Origin: Variovorax sp. RA8 | Lineage (GTDB): Bacteria > Pseudomonadota > Gammaproteobacteria > Burkholderiales > Burkholderiaceae_C | Reading direction: 5' to 3' | NCBI RefSeq assembly: GCF_901827175.1 | Contig: NZ_LR594662.1 | Coordinates: forward strand, 3,100,001 to 3,164,000 | DNA length: 64,000 bases | The notes under the pieces: generated by a model | The model's input: only the letters and a program-made list of their open reading frames with translations | Told to the model about the DNA's origin: nothing | The model's database searches: none | In this document: in pieces, positions 62,233 through 64,000 of the stretch | Position numbering within the stretch: the first letter of the stretch is position 1 | Layout: each line of letters opens with the position of its first letter | Program-made: the position numbers and the translations under genes

Positions 62233-63015
62233 ATGGCTTACAGCATCGATCTTTCGGGCCGCGTGGCCTTTGTCACCGGCGCGTCGAGCGGGCTTGGCGC
62301 GCAGTTCGCCAAGGCCCTGGCCCGCGCCGGCGCCGCGGTGGTGCTGGCCAGCCGCCATACCGACCGCCTCAAGGAGCTGCGCGCACGCATCGAGGGCGAG
62401 GGCGGCGATGCCCACGTGGTGGAGCTCGATGCGACCGACATGGGCAGCATCAAGGCCGCGGTGGCACGGGCCGAGACCGAGGTCGGGCCCATCGACATCC
62501 TGGTCAACAACTCGGGCGTGAGCACCACCCAGCGGCTGGAGGAAGTGAAGCCGCAGGACTACGACTTCATCTTCGATGCCAACGTGAAAGGTGCCTTCTT
62601 CATCGCGCAGGAGGTGGGCAAGCGCATGCTGGCGCGGGCCCGCGGCGCGGCGCCCGGCACTTACATCGGCGGGCGCATCGTCAACATCGCCTCGGTGGGC
62701 GCGCTGAAGGTGATCCCCAAGATCGGCGTCTATTGCATGAGCAAGGCCGCCGTGGTGCAGATGACCAAGGCGATGGCCCTCGAATGGGGTCGCTTCGGCA
62801 TCAACGTCAACGCACTGTGCCCCGGGTACATCACGACCGACAACAACGAGGACCACTGGGCCTCCGACGACGGCCAGAAGCTGGTCGGCGGCCTGCCGCG
62901 CAAACGCCTGGGCAAGCCCGAGGACCTCGACGGGCTGATCGTGTTGCTGGCCAGCGGCCAGAGCCACTTCGTCAATGGCGCCGTGATCGCGGCGGACGAC
63001 GGATACGCGCTCTGA
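62233..63015 (+). CDS. short-chain dehydrogenase/reductase, FabG-like
   Basis: The 260-residue classical SDR has the cofactor loop VTGASSGLGAQFAKAL (~residues 14-29), NNSGVS, the catalytic serine in IASVG, and Y-x3-K in VYCMSKAAV. C-terminal PGYITTDNN is typical. Acyl-chain or hydroxyacyl-CoA substrates are plausible beside the thioesterase gene downstream and ETF-QO upstream. GACCTCCTC before ATG 62233 is the reverse of a ribosome site, so the translation signal is weak. An EamA transporter overlaps its stop. Confidence 0.9.
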   Translation: MAYSIDLSGRVAFVTGASSGLGAQFAKALARAGAAVVLASRHTDRLKELRARIEGEGGDAHVVELDATDMGSIKAAVARAETEVGPIDILVNNSGVSTTQRLEEVKPQDYDFIFDANVKGAFFIAQEVGKRMLARARGAAPGTYIGGRIVNIASVGALKVIPKIGVYCMSKAAVVQMTKAMALEWGRFGINVNALCPGYITTDNNEDHWASDDGQKLVGGLPRKRLGKPEDLDGLIVLLASGQSHFVNGAVIAADDGYAL

Positions 63016-63923
63016 GCCGGAGCGACGTCATCGGCGTCGCGGCCGGCCTGGCTGCGGGGGCGCTCTGGGGCCTCGTCTTCGTGGCGCCGCGCATGGTGGG
63101 TCATTTCGGCATGGTGAACATCACCGCGGCGCGCTTCATCGTCTTCGGCGCGGTGGCCGGGGTGGCCGTCTGGTGGCGGCCGACCGGACACCGCTGGCCC
63201 GATGCGCGACAGGCCTTCACCGTGCTGGGCCTGAGCGGACTGGGCTTTAGCGGCTACTACCTGCTGCTGGCCTTCTCGATCGTGGATGCGGGCACGGAGG
63301 TGCCCAGCCTGGTCATCGGCACCATTCCGGCCTGGATGATGCTGCTGGGCCGGCCCGCGGGACTGCGCATGCAGGCCCTCTTGCCCGGGTTGGCACTCAC
63401 CGCCGCCGGCATCGCGCTGATGGTGGGGGCCGCCTGGCCAGAGGGCGGCATCGGCGACACGGGGCGGGCGCATTTCGGCTGGGGCCTGGTGCTGGCCGTG
63501 CTCGCGATGGCGAGCTGGACCGCTTTCGGCCTGCTCAACGCCGCCTGGCTGCGGCGCCATCCCGAGGTGCACGCGGCGGATTGGACCAACTGGCTCGGCA
63601 TCGCCACCGGCCTGGGCGCCTTCCTGCTGTGGCTGGCCGCGGGCTCCGACCTGCAGACCTTGCGCGCGCAGCCGGACGGCGCCCTGTTCGTGCTTCTGGC
63701 GCTGGCGGGCGGGCTGGGCTCTTCATGGCTGGCGACCGTGCTCTGGAGCATCGCCAGCCAGCGGCTCTCGGCCAGCCTGTGCGGCCAGCTGATCGTGAGC
63801 GAGACGCTGTTCGCCTTGCTTTATTCTTTTCTATGGGATGGCCGCTGGCCGCATGCGAGCGAGCTCGCGGCGGCGCTGCTGTTCGTCCTCGGCATCCTGG
63901 CATCCATCAAGGCGCACCGATGA
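63012..63923 (+). CDS. EamA/DMT-family transporter
   Basis: The 303-residue protein has ten predicted TM helices in two EamA halves. The first opens VIGVAAGLAAGALWGLVFVAPRMV and the last is AALLFVLGILASIKAHR. No ATG, GTG or TTG lies near its N-terminus in frame. The likely start is CTG 63012, which overlaps the SDR stop (CTGA) in the same way as the ATGA overlaps elsewhere in the window. The next in-frame ATG would cut the first helix. Its stop overlaps the thioesterase start. Substrate unknown. Confidence 0.82.
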   Translation: MSRSDVIGVAAGLAAGALWGLVFVAPRMVGHFGMVNITAARFIVFGAVAGVAVWWRPTGHRWPDARQAFTVLGLSGLGFSGYYLLLAFSIVDAGTEVPSLVIGTIPAWMMLLGRPAGLRMQALLPGLALTAAGIALMVGAAWPEGGIGDTGRAHFGWGLVLAVLAMASWTAFGLLNAAWLRRHPEVHAADWTNWLGIATGLGAFLLWLAAGSDLQTLRAQPDGALFVLLALAGGLGSSWLATVLWSIASQRLSASLCGQLIVSETLFALLYSFLWDGRWPHASELAAALLFVLGILASIKAHR

Positions 63924-64000
63924 GAATCGAAATCCCCGAAGTCAAGAAGCTGGTCTACGACATGAAGATCCCGATCCGCTGGGGCGACATGGACGCGATG
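63920..64000 (+). CDS. thioesterase-family protein, start of gene (truncated by window end)
   Basis: Only 27 codons are visible: MRIEIPEVKKLVYDMKIPI and then RWGDMDAM. The R-W-G-D-M-D string is the hotdog-fold signature of YbgC/FadM-type acyl-CoA thioesterases (usually followed by GH-x-NN). The start overlaps the transporter stop (ATGA), so it is in the same operon as the SDR and the EamA protein. Confidence 0.8.
   Translation, partial: MRIEIPEVKKLVYDMKIPIRWGDMDAM

Overview
The window reads as a high-GC betaproteobacterial chromosome, most likely Comamonadaceae and probably Variovorax-like. The reasons are the quinate/protocatechuate gene set, the TRAP and MHS transporters, a cydDCABX cluster linked to a GbsR/MarR-type regulator, and a type III secretion chaperone-effector pair. 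This assignment rests on gene content and style, not on a database match. There are no rRNA or tRNA genes, insertion sequences, phage genes or CRISPR arrays that I can see. Coding density is high and many neighbours share ATGA, GTGA or similar stop/start overlaps.

Layout. 114-5865: etfBA with a terminator, an acyl-CoA dehydrogenase, a nitronate monooxygenase and an acyltransferase, all on +. 5872-6978: a glycosyltransferase on -. 7113-13491: an operator followed by cydD-cydC-cydA-cydB-cydX, the bd-type quinol oxidase and its assembly exporter. 13611-19442: a bacteriophytochrome operon of photoreceptor kinase, response regulator, hybrid kinase and heme oxygenase. 19449-20513 (-): the GbsR/MarR regulator, with an operator-like site matching the one at cydD, and a cupin. 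20836-24745: aroC and two MFS transporters. 24827-28073 (-): a methyltransferase/FAD-oxidoreductase pair and an IclR regulator. 28235-33438: a catabolic operon with two divergent shikimate-dehydrogenase-like proteins around a 3-dehydroshikimate dehydratase, then pcaB, pcaC and pcaD. 33543-37402: a CesT-like chaperone and a 1123-residue, AT-rich, proline-rich putative effector. 37596-42743: a DsbA-family protein, a DUF4124 protein, LysR/YbfB-MFS, a CMD-family protein and a DUF3014 protein. 42788-45732 (-): an ECF sigma factor of the type with a helical C-terminal extension and three YCII/DGPF proteins. 45871-47516 (-): NAD(P)H-hydrate dehydratase and a histidine phosphatase. 47594-52408 (-): gcvT-gcvH-gcvP behind a tandem glycine riboswitch. 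52429-53340 (-): a putative glycosyltransferase. 53591-57586 (-): denD with a TRAP transporter. 57605-62113 (-): a hybrid kinase and ETF-quinone oxidoreductase. 62233-64000 (+): an SDR, an EamA transporter and the start of a thioesterase.

How the parts fit. EtfAB, an acyl-CoA dehydrogenase and ETF-QO form one electron route to quinone, although they lie about 60 kb apart. The quinate/shikimate genes lead to protocatechuate and then, after a dioxygenase that is not in the window, to 3-oxoadipate. A CGATNATCG core links the IclR regulator region to the MHS transporter promoter about 5 kb away. A TTCA-N8-TGAA element links the GbsR regulator to the cyd operon 13 kb away.

The least explained items are two. 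One is a ~66-bp dispersed element, MSRTAAPKANST-coding, placed exactly at stop codons inside two unrelated operons. The other is the orphan type III-style chaperone and effector, whose N- and C-terminal parts share an internal repeat.
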